Shown piece after piece: positions 34,401-41,896 of a stretch of 64,000 nt of DNA (the first letter of the stretch is position 1; each line of letters begins with the position of its first letter). Under the pieces are notes generated by a model. It saw only the letters and a list, made by a program, of their open reading frames with translations. It was not told the DNA's origin and did no database searches. This DNA is from Bradyrhizobium sp. OK095 (GTDB lineage: Bacteria; Pseudomonadota; Alphaproteobacteria; Rhizobiales; Xanthobacteraceae): contig NZ_FOBX01000003.1 in NCBI RefSeq assembly GCF_900109945.1, positions 124,001 to 188,000 of the forward strand, in the 5' to 3' direction. The position numbers and the translations under genes were made by a program.

Positions 34401-34921
34401 GGCATCGACTGGCCGACGATGGCGTAATCACCAACGGCCTTCACGGCGACGTCGTCGGCAAGCTCGAGGCGAATCGTCTCGCCGCCGATCAATTCGCCAT
34501 AGCTGACACTGCGATTGTGCCCGCGCACGAGGCCGTCTTCGACTTTGAGATCATCCGCCGGCAACTCCAGCCGCTCGGCCGCGCGTGCGATCAGGAAGTG
34601 GCGCGCCTGGGCTGCCGCCTTGCGCAGGGGCACGGCGGTGATCTGGATCGTTTCGCTGGCGATCGTCGCGCCCTGGTTCGGCACAATGGCGGTATCGCCG
34701 AGCACAACGACGACGCGGGCAAAGGAGACGTCGAGCTCTTCGGCGACGATCTGGCCGAGCGCGGTGCGGATGCCGGTGCCGAGATCGACATGGCCGTTAT
34801 AGGCGCTCACCGAGCCGTCCGCGGTGATGCGGACGAAGGTCTCGGATGTGAGCTCGTCCACGGTGCGGACGACAACGAGCGAGCCCCGCTCAGCTCCGTT
34901 CGGATGCGGAGAGGCCATCAA
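31406..34921 (-). CDS. nicB: Nicotinate dehydrogenase large subunit, molybdopterin-cytochrome c fusion (NicB-like)
   Basis: 1171 residues in two modules. Residues about 10-745 form a xanthine-dehydrogenase-family molybdenum subunit (NGHVDLGTGIRTALGQIVAEEL, NQGATIASETIQ, and GVGESASVPSAAAIANAI with the catalytic-type Glu). After a membrane helix at about 765-790 come three c-type haem sites: NCAECH, HCSGCH and ACAVCH. This is the NicB layout of Pseudomonas putida, where NicAB hydroxylates nicotinate to 6-hydroxynicotinate with water as the oxygen source and passes electrons to the respiratory chain. Isoquinoline oxidoreductases share the molybdenum half, but the 6-hydroxynicotinate reductase next door favours nicotinate. 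It overlaps nicA by 4 bases (ATGA). It is anchored with its haems in the periplasm. Confidence 0.83.
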   Translation of the reverse strand: MMASPHPNGAERGSLVVVRTVDELTSETFVRITADGSVSAYNGHVDLGTGIRTALGQIVAEELDVSFARVVVVLGDTAIVPNQGATIASETIQITAVPLRKAAAQARHFLIARAAERLELPADDLKVEDGLVRGHNRSVSYGELIGGETIRLELADDVAVKAVGDYAIVGQSMPRVDLPAKATGELTFVHDIRLPGMLHGRVVRPPYAGIDAGPFVGTSLIAVDESSVCNIPGIIAVVRIGDFVGVVAEREENAIRAAEQLKVSWKPTPTLADLADLEKALRANPSTPRTLIDKGDVDTAISGAAKPMQRTYVWPYQMHASIGPSCAVADVQDGNIRIWSGTQNPHVLRADLALLIERPESEVEVIRLEAAGCYGRNCADDVSADALLLSRAVGRPVRVQLTREQEHAWEPKGAAQLIDVNGGLNADGGIAGYDLATRYPSNAAPTLALLLTGRVSSEPDVLQMGDRTAIPPYDYDHMRVVAHDMAPIVRASWFRGVSALPNTFAHESYIDEAATEAGVDPIEYRLRYLKDQRAVDLVHAVAERAGWTPRPVREEKDDEIVHGRGFAYALYVHSKFPGYGAAWSAWVADVAVNKTTGDVSVTRVVAGQDSGLMINPDGVRHQIHGNVIQSTSRTLMEEVSFERGAVAAREWGAYPIIPFPDVPKIDVLLLPRPDQPPLGVGESASVPSAAAIANAIFDATGVRFREPPFTPERILKGLHGDTTAAPQALPAPATSQPSRIWENPFAKRAGVFATIAAVCTAAIGIGAALLPGRAIAPIARPDASAYSAATIARGELLAALGNCAECHTTINGVLNAGGRALETPFGTIYSTNITPDAETGIGAWSYPAFERAMRDGLHRDGRQLYPAFPYTHFSKTSEADLQALYAYLMAQPAVRATAPANALAFPFNLRPLLAGWNALFHQTQEFKPDPAKSEAWNRGAYLVESLGHCSGCHSPRNALGAEQRQAYLAGGFAEGWEAPPLTSLSQAPIPWNEDELFAYLRTGHSRYHGVAAGPMAPVVRDLKALPDPDIRAMAVYLNSFNDAAADATTLAARLESATQVTVASSTGARLYQGACAVCHEVGGLPLFGSRPSLALNSNLHSATSDNLVQVILHGIAEPVSSDLGYMPAFRSSMSDAQVEELVSFLRKQFAPDKPAWSGVRETIARVRSSAH

Positions 34922-35400
34922 TCACCGGCCCCGGCGAGCTGGCCCGAGGCGCGCATGACCGCGCGCAAAATTTCGACATGCGTGCCGCAGCGGCAGAGAT
35001 TGTAGCGCAGCGCGGCCAGCGCCTCCTGCTCTGAAGGCTGCGGGTTGATCGCGAGCAGCGCCTTGGTTGTCATGATCATGCCGTTGAGACAGTAGCCGCA
35101 TTGCGCGGCCTGCTCGTCGATGAAGGCCTGCTGCACCACGTCTGGCTTGTCGCGCGTGCCGAGGCCTTCGAGTGTCACGACGTCGCGCCCGGCGCAGCCG
35201 CTGATCGGAATCACGCAGGCGCGCGCGGCGGCTCCGTCAATCAGGACAGTGCAGGTGCCGCATTCACCCAAGCCGCATCCATATTTCGGTCCGTTCAGCG
35301 CGAGGTCGTTGCGCAGCACGTAGAGCAGCGGCGTCCCGCGCGCCGCGTTGACCTCGTGGATCCCTCCGTTCACGGTGAGGCGGATCGGTGTCTGCGTCAT
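34918..35400 (-). CDS. nicA: Nicotinate dehydrogenase small [2Fe-2S] subunit (NicA-like)
   Basis: A 160-residue two-cluster iron-sulfur protein. The N-terminal plant-type ferredoxin loop (YGCGLGECGTCTVLIDG) binds one [2Fe-2S] cluster. The C-terminal helical domain binds the second through QCGYCLNGM and LCRCGTH. It carries electrons from the molybdenum site of NicB to the haems. The ATG at 35400 is preferred (GGGA about 8 bases upstream); an in-frame extension to 35424 is possible. It is first in the nicAB operon and divergent from the reductase operon across 250 bp that carry two operator-like sites. Confidence 0.85.
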   Translation of the reverse strand: MTQTPIRLTVNGGIHEVNAARGTPLLYVLRNDLALNGPKYGCGLGECGTCTVLIDGAAARACVIPISGCAGRDVVTLEGLGTRDKPDVVQQAFIDEQAAQCGYCLNGMIMTTKALLAINPQPSEQEALAALRYNLCRCGTHVEILRAVMRASGQLAGAGD

Positions 35401-35447
35401 CCTCTGTCCCAAGCGCTCGATCAAGTCATCTCAAAATCTACGTCGTG

Positions 35448-35475
35448 ACGATACCGTTTGTACACAAACGTGCAA
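35448..35475 (-). promoter_or_regulatory. nicAB promoter with an operator in its spacer
   Basis: On the minus strand TTGCAC (35470-35475) and TATCGT (35448-35453) form a -35/-10 pair with a 16-base spacer. The spacer contains TTTGTACACAAA (35457-35468), flanked by extra complementary bases (CGTTTGT/ACAAACG arms at 35455-35470). Regulator binding there would block RNA polymerase. The same 12-base pattern, TTNGTAYACNAA, recurs at 35610 and 45262. Confidence 0.6.
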
Positions 35476-35578
35476 GCCGTGCATGCCGCACTGCAGCGCG
35501 ACTGCCCGCTTTGTGGACAAAGCGGTTAGGCAAATGAGGCTTTATGCGGCAGCCACATCTTTTGCGCCGCACCGCCGC

Positions 35579-35621
35579 TTGACAGTCTCCGGGACCGCGC
35601 GCAACATTGTTCGTATACGAA
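35579..35621 (+). promoter_or_regulatory. Promoter/operator of the 6-hydroxynicotinate reductase operon
   Basis: A perfect -35 TTGACA (35579-35584) is followed, after about 17-18 bases, by a weak -10, and then by the perfect 12-bp palindrome TTCGTATACGAA (35610-35621) at the expected transcription start. The element continues as ATGAT, so GTATACGAATGAT is shared with the site at 45265. Confidence 0.65.
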
Positions 35622-35650
35622 TGATAACTGCGGTGTCCGCTGGCTCTGGC

Positions 35651-37108
35651 ATGGTGATGGAAACAACGAGCGCTGCCATCGACAAGATCCGCTGCGATGC
35701 CTGTCCGGTGATGTGCTACATCAAGCCGGGTGCGGCGGGCGCCTGCGATCGTTATGCCAATGACGATGGCAAGCTCGTCCGCGTCGATCCGCACATCATC
35801 CTCGAACGCACCGTGTCGCACGGCGGCAAGCTCGTTCCGTTCAGCCGCACCGAAGACTGGGACGGCAAGATCGTCCACGAACCCTCGACTTTCGTCACCG
35901 CCATCGGTGCGGGTACGACCTATCCCGACTACAAGCCGGCACCCTTCATCGTGTCGTCCGAGATTGACGGCGTCGACATGGTGACCGTGGTCACCGAGGG
36001 CATCTTCTCCTATTGCGGAATCAAGGTGAAGATCGACACCGACCGCTATCTCGGCCCTGAGACCGCGACCGTCCGCGCGCAGGGCGAGGCGGTCGGCCAC
36101 GTCACCACCAGCGAATATGGTTCGCAGATGCTGTCGCTCGGCGGCGTGCATCATCTCACCGGCGGCTCCAAGAAGGAGGGCCGCGTCACCTGCGACACGC
36201 TGATGGACCTCGCCAATTGCAAGGCAGTCGAGCTCACCATCGATGGCGGCGCGAGCGTGATGGTGCAGGCCGGCCGGCCGCCGATCGTCAACGGCGTGAA
36301 AGAAGAACGCATGCGCGTCGGCTGCGGCTCGGCGACGATCGGCATGTTCGCAAAACAGTGGCACGGCAAGGTTGACGAGGTCGTCGTCGTCGACGACCAC
36401 ATCACCGGCGTGCTCAGCGAGCACCAGGCCGGAAAACTGCTCGACATCGCCGACACCGGCATCAAGATGAAGGGGCGCCGCTCGACGCCCGGCCGCTATT
36501 TCCAGGTCGCCGATCCCGGCACGGGGTGGGGCGGGACCAACATTTCCGATCCGCTGGCAATCCTCGGGCCGTTCGACGCCAAGGAGGCCAAGGCTGGCCT
36601 CTCGATGCTGATGGTCTCCACGACCGGCGAGCATTCGTCCTATTACGTGCTCGACGAGGCCTTGAAGCCGGTTGAGACCGAGATGCCCGCGGACCTGAAG
36701 TTTTCGGTCGAGCGCATCCAGGAGAATTGCGAGCCGGCGCTGTGCACGGTGCTGTTCATGGCCGGTGCCGGCGGCTCGCTGCGCGCGGGCGTCACCGACA
36801 ATCCGGTGCGGCTGACGCGTTCGGTGAAGGACGCGCTGACGCGTGTCACCAGCGGCGGCGCGCCGGTCTATGTCTGGCCGGGCGGCGGCATCACCTACAT
36901 GGTCGATGTGACGCAGATGCCTTCAGGCGCGTTCGGCTACGTGCCGACGCCGGCGCTGGTCGCGCCGATCGAATTCACGATGAAGATGTCCGATTATGCC
37001 GCGCTCGGCGGGCATATGGATTACGTCAAACCGCTCTCCGAAGTGCAGAGGGGCGATGATGTCCGCCAGCTGCCCTGGCAGAACCCGATCCCGGGACCTC
37101 GGGCATGA
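35651..37108 (+). CDS. hnr: 6-Hydroxynicotinate reductase (Hnr-like)
   Basis: About 485 residues. An N-terminal Cys cluster, C-x2-C-x3-C-x9-C (RCDACPVMCYI, then GACDRY; residues about 15-32), can hold a [4Fe-4S] centre. The rest is the conserved body of the 6-hydroxynicotinate reductase family known from Eubacterium barkeri and annotated in Azorhizobium and Bradyrhizobium: GAGTTYPDY, VTEGIFSYCGIKVKID, HHLTGGSKKEGRV, GAGGSLRAGVT. The reaction is the ferredoxin-dependent reduction of 6-hydroxynicotinate to 1,4,5,6-tetrahydro-6-oxonicotinate. Starts at 35621 (inside the operator) and 35657 are alternatives. It leads an operon that continues through the UPF0280, AA_synth, Liv and MarR genes. Remote similarity to ring-opening amidohydrolases was considered, but they lack the Cys cluster. 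Confidence 0.8.
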   Translation: MVMETTSAAIDKIRCDACPVMCYIKPGAAGACDRYANDDGKLVRVDPHIILERTVSHGGKLVPFSRTEDWDGKIVHEPSTFVTAIGAGTTYPDYKPAPFIVSSEIDGVDMVTVVTEGIFSYCGIKVKIDTDRYLGPETATVRAQGEAVGHVTTSEYGSQMLSLGGVHHLTGGSKKEGRVTCDTLMDLANCKAVELTIDGGASVMVQAGRPPIVNGVKEERMRVGCGSATIGMFAKQWHGKVDEVVVVDDHITGVLSEHQAGKLLDIADTGIKMKGRRSTPGRYFQVADPGTGWGGTNISDPLAILGPFDAKEAKAGLSMLMVSTTGEHSSYYVLDEALKPVETEMPADLKFSVERIQENCEPALCTVLFMAGAGGSLRAGVTDNPVRLTRSVKDALTRVTSGGAPVYVWPGGGITYMVDVTQMPSGAFGYVPTPALVAPIEFTMKMSDYAALGGHMDYVKPLSEVQRGDDVRQLPWQNPIPGPRA

Positions 37109-38001
37109 CGCGGCCCCCGCGAATCGCATTGCTGTCTGATGGCCGGCGGCTGCATTTGCAGGATGGACCGATTGATCTGATCGTCGAGGCGAGGGGGCGC
37201 GCGGACGAAGTGCGCGCGGCCTATGAGGCTGCGGCGCGGCGGTTCACCGGACTGCTCGACGAGCTCTGCGTGGAACTGCCGGAACTGCGGGCGGTCGCGG
37301 AGAAGCGTACTGCGCTGAAGGGCGCCGTGGCGCGGCGGATGCACGCGGCCGTCGCGCCCTATGTTTCCGATTGCTTCATCACGCCGATGGCCGCTGTTGC
37401 CGGCAGCGTGGCGGAGGAGATTCTAGGCGCGATGCTGGGCACGGCGTCGCTTGATCTGGCCTACGTCAACAATGGCGGCGATATCGCGCTGCATCTCCGT
37501 GAAGGCGAGCATTTTTCGGTCGGTGTGATGGACCGGCCCGATCGTGACGGCGTGATGCGGACGATGCGGGTCGGTTCGGATGACGCAGTGCGCGGGATCG
37601 CGACCAGCGGACGTCACGGCCGCAGCTTTTCGCTCGGGATTGCCGATGCGGTGACGGTGCTCGCGGCGAGCGCATCGCAAGCCGATGCGGCGGCGACCGT
37701 TATCGCCAATGTCGTCGATCTGCCCGGGCATCCCGCCATCATCCGCCAACCCGCAAACGAGCTTCAACCCGACAGCGATCTCGGCGTGCGCCTTGTTACG
37801 CGTGATGTCGGTGAATTGTCGCAGAACGAGATCGCCGCAGCGCTGGAATCTGGCGCGGAATGTGCACGGCAATTGTTCGATCGTGGATTGATCGAGGGTG
37901 CCGTGTTGCAGCTTTGTGGTGATATGCTTGTCGTCGGACCGAAAGATACTGAACGGCAACGACCGCGCCCCGCTATGTTGGAGAATGCGGTTCATGTCTG
38001 A
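37105..38001 (+). CDS. UPF0280/ApbE-related protein of the nicotinate operon
   Basis: A 298-residue protein of the UPF0280 family, distantly related to ApbE flavin transferases. The fold is suggested by SDCFITPMAAVAGSVAEEIL, AYVNNGGDIALHL and GIATSGRHGRSFSLGIADAVTVLA. It overlaps the reductase gene by 4 bases (ATGA), so the two are made together. A plausible role is maturation of the reductase, for example attaching or inserting a flavin, but the catalytic residues of true ApbE are not clearly present. Related genes occur beside methanogen and anaerobe redox enzymes. Confidence 0.72.
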   Translation: MTRPPRIALLSDGRRLHLQDGPIDLIVEARGRADEVRAAYEAAARRFTGLLDELCVELPELRAVAEKRTALKGAVARRMHAAVAPYVSDCFITPMAAVAGSVAEEILGAMLGTASLDLAYVNNGGDIALHLREGEHFSVGVMDRPDRDGVMRTMRVGSDDAVRGIATSGRHGRSFSLGIADAVTVLAASASQADAAATVIANVVDLPGHPAIIRQPANELQPDSDLGVRLVTRDVGELSQNEIAAALESGAECARQLFDRGLIEGAVLQLCGDMLVVGPKDTERQRPRPAMLENAVHV

Positions 38002-38016
38002 GCAGGGAAGCAAAAT

Positions 38017-38601
38017 ATGAGCGCGATCATCCGCAAGATCGTCACCGTCGTCGAAGAGACGCAGATGGAGATGGGGCGCCAGGTTTCGCCGCCGACCCGG
38101 CGCGCGGCTGCGATCGCCGTCATCGAAAATCCCTTTGCCGGAAAATATGTCGAGGATCTCTCGCCGCTGATCGCGATCGGCGAGGAGCTTGGCGAGCTGC
38201 TGTCGAAGCGCGCGGTGGCGGCGCTCGGCATCGATGGCGCGAAGGCGCAGAGCTATGGCAAGGCGGCGGCCGTCGGCGAGAACGGCGAGTTGGAGCACGC
38301 GGCCGCAATCCTTCATCCCAAGATGGGCGCGCCGGTGCGCAAGGTTCTGGGCAAGGGCGCGGCGCTGATCCCGTCGTCGAAGAAGCGCAGCGGCCCCGGC
38401 ACGACTCTCGACATTCCGCTCGGCCACAAGGATGCTGCCTTCGTGCGCAGCCATTTCGACGGCATGGAAGTGCAGATCAACGATGCGCCGCGCGCCAACG
38501 AGATCATGGTCGCGGTCGCCGTCACCGACAGCGGCCGTCCGCTGCCGCGCGTCGGCGGGCTCACGGTTGCCGAGATCAAGGGCGAAGACGGTTTGAAATA
38601 G
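38017..38601 (+). CDS. Amino acid synthesis (AA_synth) family protein
   Basis: A 194-residue protein of the AA_synth/DUF1185 family, recognised from RRAAAIAVIENPFAGKYVEDLSPLI near residue 28, KAAAVGENGELEHAAAILHPKMGAPVRKVLG and the C-terminal ANEIMVAVAVTDSGRPLPRVGGL. The family is linked by annotation to amino-acid biosynthesis, without a defined reaction. Here it lies between the reductase pair and the ABC importer, so it may handle an intermediate of nicotinate breakdown. It starts 15 bases after the UPF0280 stop. Confidence 0.75.
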   Translation: MSAIIRKIVTVVEETQMEMGRQVSPPTRRAAAIAVIENPFAGKYVEDLSPLIAIGEELGELLSKRAVAALGIDGAKAQSYGKAAAVGENGELEHAAAILHPKMGAPVRKVLGKGAALIPSSKKRSGPGTTLDIPLGHKDAAFVRSHFDGMEVQINDAPRANEIMVAVAVTDSGRPLPRVGGLTVAEIKGEDGLK

Positions 38602-38634
38602 ACGACGCAAGAGAGTTCAAAACTGGAGGTTGGG

Positions 38635-39837
38635 ATGCGAGCAAGAAATTATTTCGTCGGCGCGGCCTTTGCGCTTCTGGCGGGCGGCATGGCTCATTCG
38701 GCCATGGCGCAGGAGATCAAGATCGGCGAGATCAACAGCTATTCGCTGCTGCCGGCGTTCACGGAGCCCTATCGCAAGGGCTGGCAGCTCGCGGTCGAGG
38801 AGATCAACGCGGCTGGCGGCATCAACGGCAAGAAGCTCGTCGTCGTCTCCAAGGACGACGGCGGCAAGCCGGCGGACGCACAGACCGCGGCCAACGAGCT
38901 CGTCTCCAGCGAAGGCGTTGCGATGCTGACGGGCACGTTCCTGTCGAACATCGGCCTTGCGGTCAGCGACTTCGCCAACCAGAAGAAGGTGTTTTTTCTC
39001 GCGGCCGAGCCGCTGACGGACGCCGTGACCTGGTCGAAGGGCAACAAGTACACCTTCCGCCTGCGTCCTTCCAACTACATGCAGGCCGCGATGCTGGTGG
39101 AAGCCGCCAGCAAGCTGCCGGCCAAGCGCTGGGCGACGATCGCGCCGAATTATGAATACGGCCAGTCGGCGGTTGCGGTGTTCAAGAAGCTGATGTCGGA
39201 GAAGCGCCCGGACATCCAGTGGGTCGACGAGCAATGGCCGCCGCAGGGCAAGATCGATGCGGGTCCGGTGCTGCAGGCGATTGCCGCTGCCAATCCCGAA
39301 GCGATCCTCAACGTCACCTTCGGTCCTGATCTCGTCAAGCTCGTGCGTGAAGGCAACACCCGCGGCGTGTTCAAGGGTCGCGAAGTTGTGTCCTTCCTGA
39401 CCGGCGAGCCCGAATATCTCGACCCGCTCAAGGACGAGACGCCCGAGGGCTGGATCGTCACCGGCTATCCCTGGTACTCGATCAAGACGCCCGAGCATGA
39501 TGCGTTCCTCAAGGCCTATCAGGGCAAGTACAACGACTATCCGCGCCTCGGCTCGATCGTCGGCTATCAGACCATCAAGGCGGCCGCGGCGATCATCGCC
39601 AAGGCGGGCTCGACCGATACCGACAAGTTGATCGCGGCGGCCGAAGGCCTCTCGATGCCGTCGCCGCTCGGCGAGATCACCTTCCGCAAGATCGACCACC
39701 AGTCGACCCTTGGCGCCTTCGTCGGCAAGACTGCGCAGAAGGACGGCAAGGGCGTGATGGTGGATGCAGTTTACAAGAAGGGCTCGGACTATCTGCCCAG
39801 CGACGCCGAAGTCGAGAAGCTGCGTCCGAAGGATTGA
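38635..39837 (+). CDS. Liv-type ABC receptor, possible nicotinate receptor
   Basis: A 400-residue periplasmic type I solute-binding protein. The signal peptide ends at AHSAMAQ, and the mature start EIKIGEINSYSLLPAFTEPYRKGWQLAVEEIN is typical of LivJ/AmiC-like receptors, as are LTGTFLSNIGLAVSDFANQ and NYEYGQSAV. GGAGG lies close to the ATG. It stands in the nicotinate operon with matching permease and ATPase genes. These receptors often bind aromatic acids in Bradyrhizobium and Rhodopseudomonas, so a pyridine carboxylate is a reasonable guess. Confidence 0.85.
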   Translation: MRARNYFVGAAFALLAGGMAHSAMAQEIKIGEINSYSLLPAFTEPYRKGWQLAVEEINAAGGINGKKLVVVSKDDGGKPADAQTAANELVSSEGVAMLTGTFLSNIGLAVSDFANQKKVFFLAAEPLTDAVTWSKGNKYTFRLRPSNYMQAAMLVEAASKLPAKRWATIAPNYEYGQSAVAVFKKLMSEKRPDIQWVDEQWPPQGKIDAGPVLQAIAAANPEAILNVTFGPDLVKLVREGNTRGVFKGREVVSFLTGEPEYLDPLKDETPEGWIVTGYPWYSIKTPEHDAFLKAYQGKYNDYPRLGSIVGYQTIKAAAAIIAKAGSTDTDKLIAAAEGLSMPSPLGEITFRKIDHQSTLGAFVGKTAQKDGKGVMVDAVYKKGSDYLPSDAEVEKLRPKD

Positions 39838-39854
39838 TGCGAAGAGAGACCGGG

Positions 39855-39902
39855 GCCTCGTGGTTCGAGACGCGCGGCGTTGCCGCGCTCCTCACCATGA
39901 GG
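39855..39902. repeat. Intergenic palindromic (REP-like) element, copy 1
   Basis: An imperfect hairpin with arms CCTCGTGGT and ACCATGAGG around an inner GCGCGGC/GCCGCGC stem. It is inverted relative to copy 2. Such sequences are common between Bradyrhizobium genes; I recognise the type from experience. Confidence 0.7.
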
Positions 39903-39927
39903 TTCCCGGAACCACGAGGTTCCCGGA

Positions 39928-39971
39928 CCTCATCCTGAGGAGGCGCGCAGCGCCGTCTCGAAGGATGAAGC
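39928..39971. repeat. Intergenic palindromic (REP-like) element, copy 2
   Basis: A hairpin with arms CCTCATCCT and AGGATGAAG and inner GGCGCGC/GCGCC pairing. It shares the GAGGAG and GTCTCGAA segments with copy 1, in opposite orientation. Together they sit between the receptor and the permease gene, and could reduce or stabilise read-through. Confidence 0.7.
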
Positions 39972-40006
39972 CCCATATTGAGACTTATGCCTAACCCGGA
40001 CCGCCG

Positions 40007-41896
40007 ATGGCCTTCTATGTCGTACAGTTTCTGACCGGTCTTGCCAGCGCAGCGTCGCTGTTTCTGGTGGCCTCGGGCCTGTCGATCATCTTCGGCGTGA
40101 CGCGGATCGTGAATTTCGCGCATGGCGCCTTCTACATGATCGGTGCCTACATCGCCTTCACGCTGACCGAGCGTTTCTCCGGCGCGTTCGGCTTCTGGGG
40201 CGGCGTCGTTGTCGCAGCGCTCGCGGTAGCGTTGATCGGCGTGCTCGTCGAGATGGTGCTGCTCCGGCGCATCTATCACGCCCCCGAACTGTTCCAGCTG
40301 CTGGCGACTTTCGGCCTGACCCTGATGGTCGAGGACCTGGTCGTGCTGGTCTGGGGGCCTGACGATCTCGTCGGCCGCCGTGCGCCGGGCTTTCGGGGCG
40401 CGGTCGATTTCTTCGGCCAGAACATCCCGAGCTACGATCTGTTCCTGATCGTGCTGAGCCCCGTCGTGCTCGGCATTCTCTGGCTCTTGTTCCAGCGGAC
40501 GCGCTGGGGCGTGCTGGTGCGTGCGGCAACGCAGGACCGCGACATGGTCGCGGCGCTCGGCGTCAACCAGAAATGGCTGTTCACATCCGTGTTCGCGGTC
40601 GGCGTCTTCCTCGCGGCCCTCGGCGGCGCGCTCCAGATCCCGCGCGATGCCGTGCATCACGCCATGGATCTGCGCATCATCGTCGATGTCTTTGTCGTCG
40701 TGGTGATCGGCGGCCTCGGCAGCATCGTCGGTGCCTTCGTTGCGGCGGTGCTGGTCTCCGAGCTGAACGCCTTCGGCATCCTGATCTTTCCGAAGATCTC
40801 CATCATTCTGGTGTTCCTGGTGATGGCGGTGGTGCTGATCGTTCGACCCTGGGGCTTGTTCGGCAAGCCGGAGGCGGCCGCGCGCAAGACGCCGGGTCTC
40901 ACCGTCAATCCATGGCGCCCGCTGACGTCGAATGAGCGGCTCGCCTCGCTCGCCGCGCTCGTCATTACCGCGACCTTGCCGCTGTTCGCCGGCAATTACG
41001 CGCTGACCGTCGGCTCGGAGATCGCGATCTTCGTGATCTTCGCCGTCAGCCTGCACTTCCTGATGTCGGTCGGCGGTCTCGCGTCGTTCGGCCACGCCGC
41101 CTATTTCGGCCTCGGCGCCTATGGCGTCGCCTTCCTCGCCAAGATGGCGGGGCTGCCGATGATCGTGTGCCTGTTGCTCGGGCCGCTGCTCGGCTGCATG
41201 GGCGCCGCGGTGTTCGGCTTCTTTGCCGTGCAGCTCTCCGGCGTCTACTTTGCGATGTTGACGCTCGCTTTCGCGCAGATCGTGTGGTCGATCGCGTTCC
41301 AGTGGGTGAGTGTGACAGGCGGCGACAACGGCATCCTCGGCGTCTGGCCGGAAAAATGGGCAGCGAGCCCGTCGCATTTCTACTGGCTGGCGCTCGGCGT
41401 CGCAGCGCTGGTCACCATCGCGCTGCGGGTCATGGTGTTCTCGCCGTTCGGCTACGCACTTCGGGCGACGCGCGACTCGCTCCTGCGCACGGAAGCGGTC
41501 GGCATCAATGCCAAGCGCATCCAGTGGACCGCCTTCGTGATCGCAGGCACCACCGCCGGCATCGGGGGCGCGCTGTTCGCCTATCTCAAGGGCAGCGTCT
41601 TCCCGGATAATCTCGGCATCTCGCTGTCGGTCGATGCGCTGGTCATGGTGCTGCTCGGCGGCGTCGAGACGGTGTCGGGCGGGGTGATTGGTGCGATCGT
41701 CTACAAGGCGCTCAACATCTGGCTGGTCAGCCAGACCGATTTGTCGAAGCTGGTGCTCGGCGGCTTCATCGTGCTGATCGTCGTCGTCTTCCCCAAGGGC
41801 ATCGTCGGCATGCTGGAGATGCTGTCGCAGCGGCGCAGGAAGGCATCGCCGCCGGGATCGCCTCTTATTGCCAAGCCGATCGAGTCCGCCGAATGA
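40007..41896 (+). CDS. Fused LivH-LivM ABC permease
   Basis: 629 residues containing both membrane subunits of a branched-chain-type importer. Residues about 1-285 are LivH-like (FGVTRIVNFAHGAFYMIGAYIAF, VVVIGGLGSIVGAFVAAVLV). Residues about 310-600 are LivM-like (VGGLASFGHAAYFGLGAYGVAFLA, VTGGDNGI, LRATRDSLLRTEAVGIN). A linker at about 290-305 (PEAAARKTPGLTVNP) joins them. LivH and LivM are usually separate; the fusion fixes a 1:1 heterodimer. It overlaps livG by 4 bases. Confidence 0.88.
   Translation: MAFYVVQFLTGLASAASLFLVASGLSIIFGVTRIVNFAHGAFYMIGAYIAFTLTERFSGAFGFWGGVVVAALAVALIGVLVEMVLLRRIYHAPELFQLLATFGLTLMVEDLVVLVWGPDDLVGRRAPGFRGAVDFFGQNIPSYDLFLIVLSPVVLGILWLLFQRTRWGVLVRAATQDRDMVAALGVNQKWLFTSVFAVGVFLAALGGALQIPRDAVHHAMDLRIIVDVFVVVVIGGLGSIVGAFVAAVLVSELNAFGILIFPKISIILVFLVMAVVLIVRPWGLFGKPEAAARKTPGLTVNPWRPLTSNERLASLAALVITATLPLFAGNYALTVGSEIAIFVIFAVSLHFLMSVGGLASFGHAAYFGLGAYGVAFLAKMAGLPMIVCLLLGPLLGCMGAAVFGFFAVQLSGVYFAMLTLAFAQIVWSIAFQWVSVTGGDNGILGVWPEKWAASPSHFYWLALGVAALVTIALRVMVFSPFGYALRATRDSLLRTEAVGINAKRIQWTAFVIAGTTAGIGGALFAYLKGSVFPDNLGISLSVDALVMVLLGGVETVSGGVIGAIVYKALNIWLVSQTDLSKLVLGGFIVLIVVVFPKGIVGMLEMLSQRRRKASPPGSPLIAKPIESAE

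Noticed and set aside
28940..35470. One operator family for TTTGTAC-N4-GTACAAA (28943, 52257) and TTTGTACACAAA (35457)
   Set aside because: The half-sites look alike, but arm spacing differs (4 bases versus overlapping arms) and the genes belong to different pathways, so I keep two regulators.
35651..37108. The reductase as a cyanuric acid/barbiturate ring-opening amidohydrolase
   Set aside because: The N-terminal four-Cys cluster, the length near 485 residues and the nicAB/ena neighbourhood fit 6-hydroxynicotinate reductase better.
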